From a bacterium (GTDB lineage Bacteria; 4484-113; JAFGCY01): 64,000 nt of DNA. Shown here piece by piece: positions 24,785 to 33,060 of this stretch. A program made the position numbers and the translations under genes. Numbering within the stretch: the stretch's first letter is position 1; each line of letters begins with the position of its first letter. The notes below the pieces were generated by a model. The model saw only the letters and a list, made by a program, of their open reading frames with translations. It searched no databases and was not told where the DNA came from. Where the stretch lies: NCBI GenBank assembly GCA_020849855.1, contig JADZFO010000005.1, positions 62,001 through 126,000 on the forward strand. The letters are read 5' to 3'.

Positions 24785-26056
24785 CTAATCTGCTTCATGC
24801 CGCCGGGTGGCCACTGCCAGGCGCGCCAGGTGCAGCAGGACCGCGCCCAGCACGAGCTGCAGCAGCACAAGCTGGAAGAACCAGTTCCCGGGCGAGACAA
24901 AGTCGTAGCTGCTGCCAATGTCGATGCCGGTTTCCGGCGGCACGCCGATGCAGCAGATCGAAGGAATGGCCAGGGGGTTAAGCGGCGCCAGAGCGGACCA
25001 GGAGTAAAGGTACATCCAGCCCAGCATGGCGTACCACTCTGGCGGGTTGCCCTCCAGCCAAAGGGCCGCCATCACCAGCAGGTAGAGCATGCCCGAGACC
25101 ATGATCAGCAGGGGCCAGGCCGCCGCCATCGCCGAGCGCCACCAGGGCCGCTCGCCAGCCAGGCCGACATTGGCAACCAGCAGCGAGCCGGCCAGCAGCG
25201 GCGCCAGCAGACCAAGCAGGATCACCAGCACCAGCGGGATGCCGCTCATCCCGCCGCTGCCGCCGCCGGTGGATAGGATGCCAAAGCCGATCAGAAGCCA
25301 GGTCCCCTGGTTCATCGCGATCAGCAGGGTAGAGGACAGGGCCAGGGCATCAGGGCGCAGGCTGCGGCCCAGGCAGACCGAGATCAGGGCGATGAGCAGC
25401 CCGGCCAGGCAGCCCGAGAGGAAGAAACTGGCCATGGTCACCGGGCCAAGGATAAAGGTCTGCCAGACCTCCGGGGAGTCCAGGTCGCGCAGGCCGCTGC
25501 TTTGGATCACGATCAGGATCAGCCAGTAGAGCAGCGACCCGACGGCGATGCGCACAGCGAAGCGTGGCATCACCATGCGCAGCAGGGCCAGCAGGATGTC
25601 GCGGTCGCTGAGCTGCGTCAGGGCCAGCATGTCGTCAAGCTGCAAGGCCACCGAACGTTTCCCCGGCAGGGCCAGCAGGCGCATGCAGTCGCCAATCAGT
25701 CGGAAGAGCGCCTCGAAGGCCCAAAGCAGGTACAGCACGACCACCGAGGTGGCGCACAGTCCCAGCCAGACGTCCAGGGTGACCGCCGACCAGCCGCCAT
25801 AGGCCCCCACCTGGTCCAGGTAGACCAGCACGATGGTGCCGATAGCCAGTCCGCCCAGCACCAGCCCCAGCAGCAGCTTCTGCCACAGGGGCGTGCGGGC
25901 TGCGGCGCGGCGGCCGGTCTGGCCCAGGTAGAGGTACAGCGGGTTCTCCGGCAGCCACTCCCAGGCGCGCAGCCAGGCCTGCAGCTCTTCCCGCGCGCGC
26001 GCAAGCAGGCCCGGCTGGGCCGGCGGGGCTGTGGCTGGCTTGAGCATCGAGTCCAT
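24785..26056 (-). CDS. multi-pass membrane protein, unknown
   Basis: A 423-residue protein with about eight hydrophobic segments, for example WQKLLLGLVLGGLAIGTIVL, VVVLYLLWAFEALF, LLYWLILIVIQSSG, FFLSGCLAGLLIALISV, LVLVILLGLLAPLLAGSLLV, LLIMVSGMLYLLVMAALW and FFQLVLLQLVLGAVLLHL. The cytoplasmic N-terminus (about 60 residues) contains WLPENPLYLYL, which recalls the NP-motif start of ABC-2-type permease subunits. No ATPase gene is adjacent. A TATACT box ends 8 nt before the ATG, so the leader is one or two bases at most. Transporter subunit or Yip1-like protein are both possible. Confidence 0.65.
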   Translation of the reverse strand: MDSMLKPATAPPAQPGLLARAREELQAWLRAWEWLPENPLYLYLGQTGRRAAARTPLWQKLLLGLVLGGLAIGTIVLVYLDQVGAYGGWSAVTLDVWLGLCATSVVVLYLLWAFEALFRLIGDCMRLLALPGKRSVALQLDDMLALTQLSDRDILLALLRMVMPRFAVRIAVGSLLYWLILIVIQSSGLRDLDSPEVWQTFILGPVTMASFFLSGCLAGLLIALISVCLGRSLRPDALALSSTLLIAMNQGTWLLIGFGILSTGGGSGGMSGIPLVLVILLGLLAPLLAGSLLVANVGLAGERPWWRSAMAAAWPLLIMVSGMLYLLVMAALWLEGNPPEWYAMLGWMYLYSWSALAPLNPLAIPSICCIGVPPETGIDIGSSYDFVSPGNWFFQLVLLQLVLGAVLLHLARLAVATRRHEAD

Positions 26057-26064
26057 CCGGGGGA

Positions 26065-26070
26065 AGTATA
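26065..26070 (-). promoter_or_regulatory. -10 box TATACT, near-leaderless
   Basis: The hexamer ends 8 nt before the ATG of the membrane protein at 26056. Confidence 0.6.
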
Positions 26071-26139
26071 GCGAGGGCGATTGCGCCGCGCGGCAGCAGC
26101 CCCTGCACCGAACCTGGGTTCAGCATCGGTCTATAGCAC

Positions 26140-26158
26140 TGCCGGGCTTAGCCCGGCA
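26140..26158. terminator. 9-bp palindrome after the tryptophanase gene
   Basis: TGCCGGGCT T AGCCCGGCA is an almost perfect palindrome 40 nt beyond the tryptophanase stop. No U tract follows on either strand, so it may be a Rho-type or attenuating hairpin rather than an intrinsic terminator. Confidence 0.4.
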
Positions 26159-26197
26159 TTAGCTGCCGCCGGTCGCATTCGCGAGGCGAACTAACCG

Positions 26198-27592
26198 TCA
26201 GACCCAGGCGAAGCTGGACGAGAAGTGCCGCAGCACCGGCGTCTCCTGCTCAAAACGCACGCCGCGGATGCTGCCGGCGTCCTGCTTCAGCTCAATCAGG
26301 CGCTCGCCGACGAACTCCAGATGCGTATAGGAATAGGTCCGCCGCGGTAGCGCCAGGCGCACCAGGTCGAGGCCCTCATAGCGGTTCTCGCCGCTTTGCG
26401 GGTCCCGGCCGCGCAGGATGCTGCCGATCTCCACACTGCGGATGCCGCCGGCCAGGTAGAGCGCCAGTGACAGGGCCTGGGCCGGGAAGTGCTCGACGGG
26501 CAGGTGCGGGCAGAAGTGGCGGCCATCCACATACACCGCGTGCCCGCCGGGGGGCCAGGTGGTGCGGATGCCGGCCTCGCGCAGCATGGTGGCCAGATAG
26601 GCCACCTGCCCGGTGCGGTGGGCCAGGTAGGAAGGCTCCGTCGCCTCCAGCAGGCCCACAGCCAGGGCTTCAAGGTCGCGCCCAGCCATGCCGCCGTAGG
26701 TAGAGAAGCCGTCGAAGAGGATCTCGTACATGCGCAGGGCGTCATAGTGCTCACGGCGGCGCACGGCGATGAAGCCGCCAATGTTGACCAGGCCGTCCTT
26801 CTTCGCGCTCATCCACATGCCGTCGGCGCAGTCGCAGACCTGCCGCAGGATCTCGCGGATGCTCATGTGTGTGCAGGCCGGGTCGCGCTGCTGGATGAAC
26901 CAGGCGTTCTCGATGATCCGCGCGCTGTCCAGGAAAAGCGGCTTGCCGTAAAGCTCGCAGACTTCCTTGACTTCACGCACATTGCGCAGGCTCACCGGCT
27001 GGCCGCCGCCTGAGTTGCAGGTCAGGGTCAGCAGGACCAGCGGCACCTTGTCGCCTTCCTTGGACAACAGGTCGGCCAGGCGGCTGATATCCATGTTGCC
27101 CTTGAAGGGCTGCTCGCTGTCCCAGTCATAGATGTCCTGTACCACCAGGTTCAGGTCCACGGCCTTCTGGTACTGCACGTGCGCGGCGGTCGTGTCGAAG
27201 TGCAGGTTGTTGGGCACCAGGTCGCCAGGCTTCAGGAAATGGGTCATCAGCACCAGCTCGGCGCTCCGGCCCTGGTGCGTCGGCAGGACCAGCGGGAAGC
27301 CGAAGAGCTCATGCACCGCGCCCTGGAAGCGCTCAAAAGAGGCGGAGCCGGCATAGGCCTCATCGCCCTGCATCAGCGCCGCCCACTGGTACTGGCTCAT
27401 GGCGCCGGTGCCGGAATCGGTCAGCAGGTCGATGAAGATGTCGCTGGAGCGCAGGTTGAAAAGGTTCAGGCCCGCGGCATTCAGCGCGGCCTCGCGCTCA
27501 TCCCGGCCGATCTGGTGGATGGGGACAACGCTCTTGATGTAATAGGGCTCGGGCAGCTTGTGCTGAACGGCGCGGGCCAGGTGCGGTTTCAT
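26198..27592 (-). CDS. tnaA: tryptophanase-type beta-eliminating lyase
   Basis: A 464-residue PLP enzyme that splits tryptophan into indole, pyruvate and ammonia, by family. The PLP lysine is in WMSAKKDGLVNIGGF, with LFLDSARIIENAWF and GGHAVYVDGRHFCPHLP as further family blocks. The C-terminal VLRHFSSS keeps the His typical of tryptophanases at a place where tyrosine phenol-lyases have Phe (LRFF), so I favour tryptophanase. GGAGG lies 6 nt before the ATG, and TACTAA at 27622-27627 is a plausible -10. No TnaC-like leader peptide with a Trp codon is visible in the 90 bases upstream. No tryptophan permease gene is adjacent. Confidence 0.92.
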   Translation of the reverse strand: MKPHLARAVQHKLPEPYYIKSVVPIHQIGRDEREAALNAAGLNLFNLRSSDIFIDLLTDSGTGAMSQYQWAALMQGDEAYAGSASFERFQGAVHELFGFPLVLPTHQGRSAELVLMTHFLKPGDLVPNNLHFDTTAAHVQYQKAVDLNLVVQDIYDWDSEQPFKGNMDISRLADLLSKEGDKVPLVLLTLTCNSGGGQPVSLRNVREVKEVCELYGKPLFLDSARIIENAWFIQQRDPACTHMSIREILRQVCDCADGMWMSAKKDGLVNIGGFIAVRRREHYDALRMYEILFDGFSTYGGMAGRDLEALAVGLLEATEPSYLAHRTGQVAYLATMLREAGIRTTWPPGGHAVYVDGRHFCPHLPVEHFPAQALSLALYLAGGIRSVEIGSILRGRDPQSGENRYEGLDLVRLALPRRTYSYTHLEFVGERLIELKQDAGSIRGVRFEQETPVLRHFSSSFAWV

Positions 27593-27682
27593 GGCAGGCC
27601 TCCATGCTCAATATCGGCTATTTAGTATCGCACTTGTTCTGAATCTGTCTCAGTGCTGACAACCAGTTATTGTCCATAAGTC

Positions 27683-29104
27683 TCAGGCTTCGCTTTCCGT
27701 CCGGACGCCAAAGCTGCCGCCCTGGGTCTGCACTTTCAGCGCCTCCCCGGGTGTGAGCTGCGCCGGGTCGCGCACGAGGCCGCGGCCCTCCGGCCCGTCC
27801 TGCCAGACCAGGGCGAAGCCCAGCTTCAGCGGGGCGCGCGGGTCCAGGCCACTGAGCCGGCGCTGGTCCGCCTGCAGGCCGCGCTGCAGGGCGTCCAGAC
27901 GCAGACGCGCTCCGCGCAGAAGGTCTTCCTCACGCAGGCGGGTCTCGCGGCGCGCTTGCTCCAGCTCGCGGCCCAGCGGGCCCAGCATGCGCTGCAGGAA
28001 GGCCAGGTACCACTGGCCGCCCGCGGCCTTGTCCAGCCCCGCGCGCAGAGCCTCGGCGCCGTGGGTCCGCTCGATGGCGCCGGCCAGCAGGCGTTCGCTC
28101 AGGGCGTCCACCCCCTGGGCGCTGCTTTGCACCTGGCCCATCACGTCGCGGATCAGGCGGCGGTCAAATAGGCGCTGCAGCTGCTGGGCGGCCTGCTCCA
28201 GTCGCCGCGCCGCGCTCTGGGCCAGCCGCGCCTGCTGCTGCTGCACGGATGCGCGCAGGTCTGCGCTGTCCGGCGCGGCCAGTTCAGCCGCCGCGCTGGG
28301 CGTTGGCGCCCGCAGGTCGGCGACGAAGTCGGCGATTGTGAAGTCGATCTCATGCCCCACGCCGCTGATCACGGGTTTGCCCAGCGCGTGGATCGCACGG
28401 GCCAGGCCTTCGTCGTTAAAGCACCACAGGTCCTCAATGCTGCCGCCGCCGCGTACCAGCAGGATTGCCTCCACATCCGGATGCGCCTCGGCTCGGCGCA
28501 GGGCCGCGATCAGCTCTGCCGGTGCGCCGTCACCCTGGACCAGCGCCGGGAAGAGGAGCACCCGCAGATAGGGCGCGCGCCGGCGCAGGATGTTCAGAAC
28601 GTCCTGCAGCGCCGCGGTGGTCGGGCTGGTGACCACGGCAATGCAGCGTGGCACTGCCGGCGGTCGCAGCTTGGCCGCGCTGTCAAAGAGGCCCTCGGCG
28701 TTTAGCCGGGCCTTGAGCTCCTCAAAGCGCGCGGCCAGGTCGCCTTTCCCGGCCTTGATGATGTCATCGCAGAGGCACTGGTACTCGCCGGCCTTTTCAT
28801 AGACGCGGATCGAGCCATGCACCAGCACCGCCATACCTTCCTCGGGCGGCCGGCGGCCGGGGCGGCCAAAGGAGAAGTACACGCAACGCAGCTGCGCCTG
28901 CTCGTCCTTGAGGGTGAAATAGAGATGGCCCGAGGCGGCCAGGCGCACATTGCTGGTCTCGCCGCGGATCCACAGGTCGCGTAGTTCCGGGCTGCCTTCA
29001 AGGGTCTGGCGCACGCGCCGCGTCAGTTCTGCGACGCTGAGCTCGCCGGGGCGGCCGCCTGCCGCCGCGCCGCTCTCGCCCTCCCCGCTGCGCCTGATCT
29101 GCAC
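27683..29104 (-). CDS. xseA: exodeoxyribonuclease VII large subunit
   Basis: A 473-residue single-strand-specific exonuclease subunit. The N-terminal OB-fold has LSVAELTRRVRQTLEGSP and LWIRGETSNVRLAASGHLYF. The catalytic region includes IAVVTSPTTAALQDVLNI, ILLVRGGGSIEDLWCFNDE and PVISGVGHEIDFTIADFVAD, all normal. A long coiled-coil Arg/Gln/Leu-rich segment and the short C-terminal DPRAPLKLGFALVWQ complete the family pattern. The start is GTG, 6 nt after TACAAT, so the message is leaderless. The small subunit gene xseB, often next to xseA, is not found on either side. Confidence 0.95.
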   Translation of the reverse strand: MQIRRSGEGESGAAAGGRPGELSVAELTRRVRQTLEGSPELRDLWIRGETSNVRLAASGHLYFTLKDEQAQLRCVYFSFGRPGRRPPEEGMAVLVHGSIRVYEKAGEYQCLCDDIIKAGKGDLAARFEELKARLNAEGLFDSAAKLRPPAVPRCIAVVTSPTTAALQDVLNILRRRAPYLRVLLFPALVQGDGAPAELIAALRRAEAHPDVEAILLVRGGGSIEDLWCFNDEGLARAIHALGKPVISGVGHEIDFTIADFVADLRAPTPSAAAELAAPDSADLRASVQQQQARLAQSAARRLEQAAQQLQRLFDRRLIRDVMGQVQSSAQGVDALSERLLAGAIERTHGAEALRAGLDKAAGGQWYLAFLQRMLGPLGRELEQARRETRLREEDLLRGARLRLDALQRGLQADQRRLSGLDPRAPLKLGFALVWQDGPEGRGLVRDPAQLTPGEALKVQTQGGSFGVRTESEA

Positions 29105-29110
29105 GGGCTC

Positions 29111-29129
29111 ATTGTAGGTCTAGTACAAT
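29111..29129. promoter_or_regulatory. symmetric divergent promoter (two TACAAT boxes)
   Basis: The sequence reads ATTGTA, 7 bp, TACAAT, so each strand carries an identical -10 box. The minus box ends 6 nt before the xseA GTG; the plus box ends 9 nt before GTG 29139. The -35 regions would overlap the opposite promoter, so polymerase should not occupy both at once. Confidence 0.65.
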
Positions 29130-29138
29130 CATCGGTCT

Positions 29139-31403
29139 GTGTCAGATAATCTAGAAAAGCCGTTTGATCCGGAAGCGCAGCCCGCAGGGCAGCCGCCCCA
29201 GTCCGGGGATGCATGGACTGCTGAAGAAGCCGCTGTGCCGGCCCTGCCCGCTGAGGATCTAGTCAACATACCGCAGGAAGCGCAGCTCCCCGTCGAGCCG
29301 CTCAGCGCCGCCGGGCCGGATGCAGCCGCGCATGAGCTGCCCGCCACCTCCGCCTTTGAGCCGGAAGGGCCTGGCGATGAGGCCGCGGAGCCAGAGGACA
29401 GCGAATCCTGGAACGAGCCGCCGGTCGAATCCTGGAGTGAAGCTGCGGATGCTGCTGAAGACGAAGCTGTGGACGAAGAGGCGGACTTGTCAGCTCAGCA
29501 GCATGCTGAGCAGACCTCCGGGCAGCCCGTTGATATTGCGCCGCAGGCCAGCATTGAAGAACTGCTGATGTCCATCGATGCCGCCCGGCGGCACATCATG
29601 GGGCTCAGCTTCCCGCCGACCACCCTGGTCCTGCCGCCGGCCCGCGCAGTGGGCCACCGCCTGGCCAGTTCGGTGCTGGCCAAGAGCAACCTGCCCCTGC
29701 GGCCCTTCAGCACGGTGGACGGTCTGGCGGTCAACTCCGCCGATCTGCTGCTGGGCAAGGAGCGCCGTGAGCGCGATGAGCGCCGCCGCGGCAAGGGCCG
29801 CCGCGCTGGTCGCGAGGGCGAGCAGGCCGAGGGCATGTCCATGCCGGAGGCCCAGTCCGATGAGCTTTTGGCGGAGGGCGAGACCCTCGCGGCGGGCGAT
29901 GAGTCCTGGGACAGTGCCGAAGGCTGGAGCGACGAGCAAAGCGGTGCGGCTGAGGCCGATGCGGCGGACAACGGGGCAGATGCCCCGGGGCAGGGCGGGC
30001 CACAGATGGCCCGGCTGAACCTGCGCCCCGCGCCGCAGACCAGCCGCAAGGATGACTCCGTTGGCAGCGGCGAGGCCGTTCCCATTGCCGTCGGCGAGGA
30101 AGTCCCCCGCGGCTGTGACTTTGTGATTCCTTTCTCCGTGCTGGAAGGTGAACCGGCCAGCCTTGAGCCGCCCGTGCTGGACCCCGCTCCGCCCAAGTGG
30201 CAGGAGAAGGACGGCTCAGTTACCGTCAACAAGGGCCGCATGCGTGATGACCGGGAGCGCCAGGCCGCCATGCGCCGCGGCGCCGACAAGAACGCCGCGC
30301 AGGAAAGTGATGGCGATGTTGATGACGATGACCTGCCCGGGCGCGAGCCGCCCCGGGACTGGGAGCTGGCGCAGTACTACCAGTCTGGCAGCATCGAGCT
30401 GCTGCGGGTGGAGCGTCTTGGTGGCGGAACCCTGATTTCCATTGGCGCCTGGGCCCGCAACCGCGAGGCGCTGTTCCATGAGAAGACCATGCTGCGCGCC
30501 GGCGAGGTGGCGCTGCTGGAAGCCCTTGGCGTGCCGGAGGTCGAGGTTTACCGCCGGCCCATCGTAGGTATCGCCAGCCTTTCCGAGCCGCTGCCCTCAC
30601 CCAACCGCAGCCCCCAGCGCCGTGAAAGCGGACCGCGCCGCGGCGGCCGCGCTTCCGAGGCCATGCAGATGGCCGGCGTGCCTGAAGGCCGCTCGGCCCC
30701 CGAGAAGCCTTCGCGGCGCAACGCCCCGGCGGTGGTGGAGGAGCACGACGAGTTCGAGGATCTCGACCTGCCCTCCGGCATTTGCCCCCTGACCCAGCTT
30801 TGCATGCACCTGTGCCGCAGCGCCCAGGTCCCGGCCCTGCCGCTGGGCTATGCGCCCAAGCGCTTCCGGCCGCTGAGCCTGCGCATGGAACGCTGGCTGA
30901 ACCAGGTGGATGTGCTGCTGCTGGTCGGCGGCAGCCATCACGGCCCGCGCTGTGTGGCCCAGGATGTCCTTGGCACCTATGGCCGTCTGGCGGTTACCGG
31001 CGCGGACATCCACCCCGGCGGGAACATCTCCGCTGCCAGTCTGGCGGGCAAGCCCGTCTTCAGCATGCCGGGCTCACTGCCCGAGGTGCTGGCCGGCTTC
31101 GTGCTCTTTGTGCGGCCCCTGCTGCACCGCCATGCCAGCCCGCTGCACTTCGAGTCTGAGATCCCCATCGTGCTGGAACAGGGCAGCCGCATCCGCTTCC
31201 CCTTCAGCACAGCGGTCGGCCTGCGCTACAGCTACAACCCGGACAAGCACTGCTTCGCCAGCCGCTACAGCGGTCCGGCGCGCAGCGGGGGCAACCGCGA
31301 CAGCGACACCTGGATGGAGTTCGTGCGCGGACAGGCCCTGGCTGTGTTTGAAGGTGGCCGCGAGTACCAGGATGGCGATGTCGTGACGGCCTACCCTTAT
31401 TAG
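29139..31403 (+). CDS. MoeA-like protein with acidic N-terminus and large insertions
   Basis: A 754-residue protein. The first 140 residues are acidic low complexity. Then come MoeA-type blocks in order: RLASSVLAKSNLPLRPFSTV ending in VDGLAV (the MDGYAV block), an insert of about 90 charged residues, PIAVGEEVPRGCDFVIPFSV, another insert, SIGAWARNREALFHEKTML and LLEALGVPEVEVYRRPIVGI, a third insert, and VDVLLLVGGSHHGP followed by PVFSMPGSLPEVLAGFVLFVRPLL. In active MoeA the late blocks read GGVSxGxxD, GDEL and PGNPVS; here they are GGSHHGPRC, SEPL and PGSLPE. The fold looks kept and the molybdenum-insertion residues lost, so I do not assign moeA. No other molybdopterin gene is nearby. GTG start, 9 nt after TACAAT. 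Confidence 0.72.
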   Translation: MSDNLEKPFDPEAQPAGQPPQSGDAWTAEEAAVPALPAEDLVNIPQEAQLPVEPLSAAGPDAAAHELPATSAFEPEGPGDEAAEPEDSESWNEPPVESWSEAADAAEDEAVDEEADLSAQQHAEQTSGQPVDIAPQASIEELLMSIDAARRHIMGLSFPPTTLVLPPARAVGHRLASSVLAKSNLPLRPFSTVDGLAVNSADLLLGKERRERDERRRGKGRRAGREGEQAEGMSMPEAQSDELLAEGETLAAGDESWDSAEGWSDEQSGAAEADAADNGADAPGQGGPQMARLNLRPAPQTSRKDDSVGSGEAVPIAVGEEVPRGCDFVIPFSVLEGEPASLEPPVLDPAPPKWQEKDGSVTVNKGRMRDDRERQAAMRRGADKNAAQESDGDVDDDDLPGREPPRDWELAQYYQSGSIELLRVERLGGGTLISIGAWARNREALFHEKTMLRAGEVALLEALGVPEVEVYRRPIVGIASLSEPLPSPNRSPQRRESGPRRGGRASEAMQMAGVPEGRSAPEKPSRRNAPAVVEEHDEFEDLDLPSGICPLTQLCMHLCRSAQVPALPLGYAPKRFRPLSLRMERWLNQVDVLLLVGGSHHGPRCVAQDVLGTYGRLAVTGADIHPGGNISAASLAGKPVFSMPGSLPEVLAGFVLFVRPLLHRHASPLHFESEIPIVLEQGSRIRFPFSTAVGLRYSYNPDKHCFASRYSGPARSGGNRDSDTWMEFVRGQALAVFEGGREYQDGDVVTAYPY

Positions 31404-31432
31404 CCGGGACGCGCCTGCAGACTGACCGGGCT

Positions 31433-32899
31433 TTAGCCCTCGCTGGCGCCCTGGCTGCGCAGGGCCAGCTCGGTCAGGTCAATGCGCTGGACTTCCTTAA
31501 GCAGGGGCCAGAGCGCTTCGCGCGCGAAGGCGGAGCCTGTCGCGAGCTGCTCAAAGTGCCGGCGGTACAGCGGCAGCATCGCCGCGCGCTGGCTGTCCCA
31601 GTCCAGCTTGAAGCTCTCCATCTCGCGCATCTCTTCATCGCTCAGCGCGGTCACCCCGGGCTGCGCGCTCTGCTGCAGCGCGTTGATCGCCGCCGTGCGC
31701 AGACGCTCCGACAGGTCCCGCGCGCCGGCAAGGGATTCGGCTGACGGGCTGCGCTCGCCAAGAAAGCGCAGGGCCGACTCCAGCAGCTTTGACAGCGCGA
31801 TGGCCGCGATCTGGCTCTCAAAGCCCGAGGCCAGCTGGGCGGTGCCGCTGCGGGCCAGCATGTGCAGCAGCTGGGTTGAGGGGTCAAGGCGCTGCTGCGG
31901 TGGCAGCTCGGCGGCGACGGCCGAGGGCAGGCCGCGCAGGCCCATGAAGAGCTGCGGCTCGTGCTCGGCCAGTGAGTGCATCTCAATGTCCCAGAACAGC
32001 TTCAGGCTGCCGGCGGCCTCGCCCTGCAGGGCCTGCTCACGCACCCAGGACTGCGGATATGGCTTCAGCAGCCGGTTCATCCCGGCCTGGTTGCCGCTGG
32101 AGAGGTGGATATAGGCCTTGGCATGGCGGCCCTGCTGATGCAGGTAAAGCGCGTACTGATAGTGGATCTGGGCCCACTGCGGATCGCGGGCCAGGGCCTC
32201 CTGAAAGAGCCCGTCAATGCTGAGGCCCAGGCGCTGGCCCAATGCCTGGGCGCGCTCGCCCTGCTGCTGGAAGTAGGCCAGCTCACGGCGCTCCGGCGGT
32301 GCAGGCATGCGCTGCCCGCCGCGCCGCGCGGCCTGGGCCTCCTGTGCCAAACGCGCTAGCACTTCCGCCTGCAGTTCATACTGGCGCTGGGGCCACTGAG
32401 GATCCGCCGCTTCCAGCAGCGGGATCAGCAGCAAAAGCGCCAGCCCGTCCAGCGCGCCGCGCTCGCGGCCCTCCAGCAGCACTTCATAGGCCTCGGCGCA
32501 GAACTCCCATGCCGCGGCGCTGCCGGCATTGCGGCGCTGCTGCATGGCAGCCCAGTGCAAGAGCTGCCAGTAGCGGCAGTCGGCGCCAAAGCGCGGCTCC
32601 AGACTGCGCAGTTCGGCCACGCTCAGCAGCTCCGGCTCCATGGCCTGCTGCACGAGCTGCCAAAGCTCGGGGTTCTTGCGGCTCAGCGGCATGGCCTCGC
32701 GGCTCAGCACGCTCAGGCGCCGGGCCAGGGCCTCCGGGTCTGCGCGCAGGTTTTCCAGCTGGTACCAGTCAACCAGGTAATCCAGCTGCTCGCTGTAGAC
32801 CGCGCGTGACTGCGGCCAGCGCGCCTCAGAGAGGCTGACAAAGGCGTCAAAAAGGGCGTCGCCGCTGTTTCTGCCCGCCGCGGGGCCTGGCTCTTGCAT
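31433..32899 (-). CDS. cytoplasmic protein of the GD-LFD-Y paralogous family
   Basis: A 488-residue relative of the four other family members. It has no signal peptide or membrane anchor: the signature begins at residue 12 (NSGDALFDAFVSL). The second signature, RFGADCRYWQLLHW, comes about 105 residues later because of a family-atypical insert. The TPR-like IHYQYALYLHQQGRHAKAYI with SSGNQAG is present. The C-terminal half is helical and rich in Leu, Ala and Gln. TAGAAT ends 6 nt before the ATG, giving a leaderless message. The lack of an anchor shows that the family is not bound to one cell compartment. Confidence 0.75.
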   Translation of the reverse strand: MQEPGPAAGRNSGDALFDAFVSLSEARWPQSRAVYSEQLDYLVDWYQLENLRADPEALARRLSVLSREAMPLSRKNPELWQLVQQAMEPELLSVAELRSLEPRFGADCRYWQLLHWAAMQQRRNAGSAAAWEFCAEAYEVLLEGRERGALDGLALLLLIPLLEAADPQWPQRQYELQAEVLARLAQEAQAARRGGQRMPAPPERRELAYFQQQGERAQALGQRLGLSIDGLFQEALARDPQWAQIHYQYALYLHQQGRHAKAYIHLSSGNQAGMNRLLKPYPQSWVREQALQGEAAGSLKLFWDIEMHSLAEHEPQLFMGLRGLPSAVAAELPPQQRLDPSTQLLHMLARSGTAQLASGFESQIAAIALSKLLESALRFLGERSPSAESLAGARDLSERLRTAAINALQQSAQPGVTALSDEEMREMESFKLDWDSQRAAMLPLYRRHFEQLATGSAFAREALWPLLKEVQRIDLTELALRSQGASEG

Positions 32900-32905
32900 G
32901 GCTTC

Positions 32906-32911
32906 ATTCTA
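32906..32911 (-). promoter_or_regulatory. -10 box TAGAAT, leaderless type
   Basis: The hexamer ends 6 nt before ATG 32899 on the minus strand. Confidence 0.7.
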
Positions 32912-33021
32912 TGCGCGGCAGCGCCGGGCCGCCAGAGCGGATGCGCAGAAGCGGGGGTTGCGCCGGCCGCCTGCGTCTGCCGCGTGTTTCGCAATTGACT
33001 CTGTACTGCTGGACGACGGTT

Positions 33022-33027
33022 TAGAAT
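33022..33027 (+). promoter_or_regulatory. -10 box TAGAAT with leader and ribosome site
   Basis: The predicted +1 near 33034 gives a 27-nt leader with AAGGAG before ATG 33061. TTGACT at 32995-33000 is a possible -35, but the 21-bp spacer is long. Confidence 0.5.
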
Positions 33028-33060
33028 TGCCGCAACTTATGGTCAGCTAAGGAGCGAGAG

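Noticed and set aside
27593..27682. TnaC-type leader peptide upstream of the tryptophanase gene
   Set aside because: The gap is only 90 bases and has no short frame with a Trp codon followed by a suitable ribosome site.
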